From JBBDNC01 sp040877875 (GTDB lineage Bacteria; Bacteroidota; Rhodothermia; Balneolales; Balneolaceae), in assembly GCA_040877875.1 (NCBI GenBank), contig JBBDNC010000001.1, forward strand, positions 1-8,954: a stretch of DNA of 8,954 bases, given 5' to 3'. The position numbers and the translations under genes were made by a program. Under the pieces are notes generated by a model. The model was not told the origin of the DNA. It searched no databases and worked only from the letters and a program-made list of their open reading frames with translations. Of this stretch, positions 7,043-8,954 are shown in pieces. The stretch's first letter is position 1; each line of letters starts with the position of its first letter.

Positions 7043-8469
7043 TACATATTTGTATTCAGAATTTGCCCGCTTTTCCACAACTGTACCTGCTGGTATTGGA
7101 GATTAAAATAGTTCTGGCTTCGCTGCAGCAAGTAATTATTAAATGGAAAAAATTCATTTTTCATTTTCGGACGTTCAAAATAGTAGTTGTATCGCGGATC
7201 GTTTCTGTCATACGAATACGACCACTGCATATAATTAAGCCTTTGCTCCACATACCAGGGGGGACCGAATAGAATATAAATCATGCCCGGATCCGTTTTC
7301 CAACCTTCCTTAAAATTTGAAAACTGCTTATTTGCCTCTTCCACTCTCTCGTAATAGAGTGAGATTACATTTCTTGCACGGCTTGTGCTTTGTACATTGG
7401 AAAGCCAGAACCGGTCGATGGCCTCTTTAAGTGAATCCGAATCACCGATAGATAGCAAATTTTCATATTCCTTGTCATTCATCAGATAAGCTAATGGCTC
7501 AGCCAATTCCCGTGGAGCTTTTATCGAGGGATAATTGGCACTTTTAATCCCGAAATCCCGTGCCTTGAACAAACCCTCTGTATTTTCGCTTTCCGCATTT
7601 ACCTCAAACCTGTAATTTCCCCTTTGGGGTAATGGAAATCTGTATTCAATCATCACGCTGCCGGGTTGTTCCAATACGCGGCGTGTTGTTTCAAGCTCTT
7701 CCTCATTGGAATAATCAATGCCTTTATAAGGAATGCTTGAAGGACTGTAATTATTAAAACTCATCGGCCGGGCCGCCGTTGTATCGGATCGGAATCTAAT
7801 GAGCCTGGAATTTACAATAAGCGGATCTTCCGAACGGTTGTTGGTTACCTGAATGAGAAATCGAATACTGTCTTTCCTTGCAGGCACATCATAGGTTGTG
7901 ACCGGTTGATAGGTTCCATTCCGTTCTATTTCACTTTTTGCAAGAAGCTGCACCGACGTCAGATTCAGCACATTATCCGAAGGGTCAGGGATCGTCGTTT
8001 GCGTAGTACGGGTCGTTTGTTTTCCGGACGCCTTATCGATGACCACCACCACCACCTCATAGAAGCCGGGGGGGACTTGCATGTCTCTTTCGAAATTGAT
8101 GACATCCTGGGTGGTTACATATCCTTCCTGTTGATTATGAATGGTTAAATCTGTTCGGTAGTTATCAGAATGTTCTGTTCCTTCAATCCCGACAATCCGG
8201 ACTTCAATTTCAATTTCGGCCTGGTTTTGATTTTCTACCTCTCTATAAATCAAACTTCCCTCAACAATATCGGCAGCAACACTGATAATCCCGTTATCAT
8301 TTTCATCCAGGTATCCCAATGCCGACATTCGGATTTCAGGATGTCCATCCTGAAACTGATAGGGAGCGCCTCGTTCAATATCCGGGTTGGACGCCCGTGA
8401 ACAGGATAGTACCCATCCAGCGAGAATGAGAACCACACTTGCTTTTAAAATATTACAGAAGCCTTTCAT
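7042..8469 (-). CDS. GWxTD-domain lipoprotein, function unknown
   Basis: This 475-residue protein is predicted to be a lipoprotein: MKGFCNILK, a hydrophobic stretch, then VLSC with Cys23. Residues about 40-310 look like beta-rich domains (IEIEVRIVGIEG, PPGFYEVVVVVIDKASG, IRFLIQVTNN, VMIEYRFPLPQRGNYRFEV). The C-terminal part carries the family signature: a helical lead-in, EAIDRFWLSN then YYERVEEANKQFS (349-383), GWKTD (389-393) and MIYILFGPP (396-404). WSYSYDRNDPRYNYYF (416-431) matches the usual aromatic tail region. GWxTD proteins are found in Bacteroidota, Acidobacteriota and relatives; their biochemical role is not established and I see no catalytic motif. Length is in the usual range. 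The gene points away from the window's right end, converges on the FG-GAP gene and has no operon partner here. The ATG has no evident Shine-Dalgarno sequence, but a 6-bp hairpin ends three bases before it. Confidence 0.93.
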   Translation of the reverse strand: MKGFCNILKASVVLILAGWVLSCSRASNPDIERGAPYQFQDGHPEIRMSALGYLDENDNGIISVAADIVEGSLIYREVENQNQAEIEIEVRIVGIEGTEHSDNYRTDLTIHNQQEGYVTTQDVINFERDMQVPPGFYEVVVVVIDKASGKQTTRTTQTTIPDPSDNVLNLTSVQLLAKSEIERNGTYQPVTTYDVPARKDSIRFLIQVTNNRSEDPLIVNSRLIRFRSDTTAARPMSFNNYSPSSIPYKGIDYSNEEELETTRRVLEQPGSVMIEYRFPLPQRGNYRFEVNAESENTEGLFKARDFGIKSANYPSIKAPRELAEPLAYLMNDKEYENLLSIGDSDSLKEAIDRFWLSNVQSTSRARNVISLYYERVEEANKQFSNFKEGWKTDPGMIYILFGPPWYVEQRLNYMQWSYSYDRNDPRYNYYFERPKMKNEFFPFNNYLLQRSQNYFNLQYQQVQLWKSGQILNTNM

Positions 8470-8796
8470 TTTAGTGTAAATTGTGCAGGAAAAACACTAT
8501 ATAGAGTTGTCAGTGCCTATCCACTCTGACTTAAATCTGTTAAAACCAAAGCAATTCTACAACTGTAATTTACTCTTTATATATTTTCTCTGTTATTAAC
8601 CTAAAAAATCAGGTTTAATTGTTTAATTTCAACAGAATTGATGAGTAAATTGCAAAATATTTCAAAATCCATATTCGACTCAGTGGAGACATGAAACTTG
8701 TCAACAGATGGATATCAGAAGCACGCAGTGATAAGTGAGCGGGTTTTGATACCTTGCCGTTTGTCATCTGTCAACGAATGATTTTTAATTTATTTA
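8470..8796. other. AT-rich non-coding region upstream of the GWxTD gene
   Basis: This 327-bp stretch should hold the promoter of the - strand GWxTD gene, but I could not find a convincing promoter. TATATAG on the - strand near 8497-8503 lacks an upstream partner at proper spacing. Two tiny + strand frames, 8641-8694 (17 codons) and 8691-8738 (15 codons), overlap by ATGA but have no family resemblance and poor ribosome sites. ACAGATG at 8704-8710 and CATCTGT at 8765-8771 form an inverted pair. No RNA gene is recognisable. Confidence 0.65.
8472..8499 (-). promoter_or_regulatory. Possible leader hairpin ahead of the GWxTD start codon
   Basis: TAGTGT at 8472-8477 and ACACTA at 8494-8499 are perfect 6-bp inverted arms with a 16-nt spacer. 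On the - strand the 3' arm ends two bases before the ATG at 8467-8469, so folding would cover the normal ribosome-binding position. It could be a translational control hairpin or a dimeric-protein site. A stem this short in AT-rich DNA may be chance. Confidence 0.25.
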
Positions 8797-8954
8797 GGAG
8801 TCTGTCGGACTTCGATTAATCTACTGCGGAAAAGCAGGATTTGGTCATATTACACACTCTTTTTTGTTAAATAGAACCACTATTCGCTTCAAAAGAGCTT
8901 GCAATCTGCCTCAAACCTGACATTCCCTCGTAACAATTACCTAAGTCTGACAGA
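8797..8954. mobile_element. Possible MITE-like element or insertion-sequence remnant (right edge cut by the window)
   Basis: TCTGTCGGACTT at 8801-8812 is repeated in inverted orientation at 8943-8954 (TCTGTCAGACTT on the - strand), 11 of 12 identical. A weaker match continues inward for about 30 nt if small gaps are allowed, with shared TAC, GG-AA and CAGG-TTTG blocks. That is the pattern of terminal inverted repeats. The left end probably begins at GGAG (8797), so the right end should be a few bases beyond the window. The centre has no open frame. It contains a nested hairpin: CTCTTTT (8857-8863) pairs with AAAAGAG (8891-8897), and inside it AATAG (8870-8874) pairs with CTATT (8880-8884). 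A length of about 160 bp without a transposase suggests a non-autonomous element. An alternative is two decayed ends of a larger insertion sequence. Confidence 0.45.

Noticed and set aside
8704..8771. ACAGATG/CATCTGT inverted pair and a repeated TGTCAAC considered as recombination or attachment sites
   Set aside because: The matches are seven bases or so, are spaced about 60 bp apart and are not tied to any integrase or tRNA gene, so they are expected by chance.
8470..8796. AT-rich stretch examined for a tRNA, small RNA or origin-like features
   Set aside because: I saw no cloverleaf, no conserved T-loop sequence, no cluster of DnaA-box-like sites and no strong terminator.

Overview
The window looks like chromosomal DNA of a member of the Bacteroidota/Balneolota/Rhodothermota group. 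A Balneolaceae-like organism is my best guess, from gene content and protein style rather than from any marker gene. Supporting signs are a SusC/SusD-type gene pair order, four consecutive lipoproteins, weak Shine-Dalgarno signals, an ASPIC/UnbV (CRTAC1-like) FG-GAP protein and a GWxTD-domain protein.

Positions 1-2811 form the 3' part of an outer-membrane nutrient-uptake operon on the + strand. It holds the last eight codons of what is probably the SusC-like TonB-dependent receptor, a complete SusD/RagB-family lipoprotein (45-1700), and a third, unrecognised two-part surface lipoprotein (1719-2714). It is closed by a textbook 15-bp hairpin terminator with a T-tract (2766-2811). A 306-bp gap carrying candidate promoters follows. 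Next is a very large + strand gene (3021-6701, TTG start) for a 1226-residue lipoprotein with 13 clear calcium-loop FG-GAP/VCBS motifs and two ASPIC/UnbV domains, built as two tandem halves.

Positions 6702-7041 are a non-coding convergent gap with several inverted repeats, including a 17-bp inverted pair (16/17) whose right arm reaches the stop codon of the next gene. On the - strand, 7042-8469 encodes a GWxTD-domain lipoprotein. Upstream of it is AT-rich non-coding DNA (8470-8796). The window ends in a block bounded by inverted repeats (8797-8954, running off the edge) that resembles a small non-autonomous mobile element or an insertion-sequence remnant.

My reading is that the SusC/SusD/third-lipoprotein operon imports a ligand that cannot be named, since no glycoside hydrolase, sulfatase, peptidase or regulator is present. 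The giant double CRTAC1-like lipoprotein next door is a plausible surface partner but has its own transcription signals. The GWxTD gene appears unrelated to the uptake locus. I found no tRNA, rRNA, CRISPR array or defence module.
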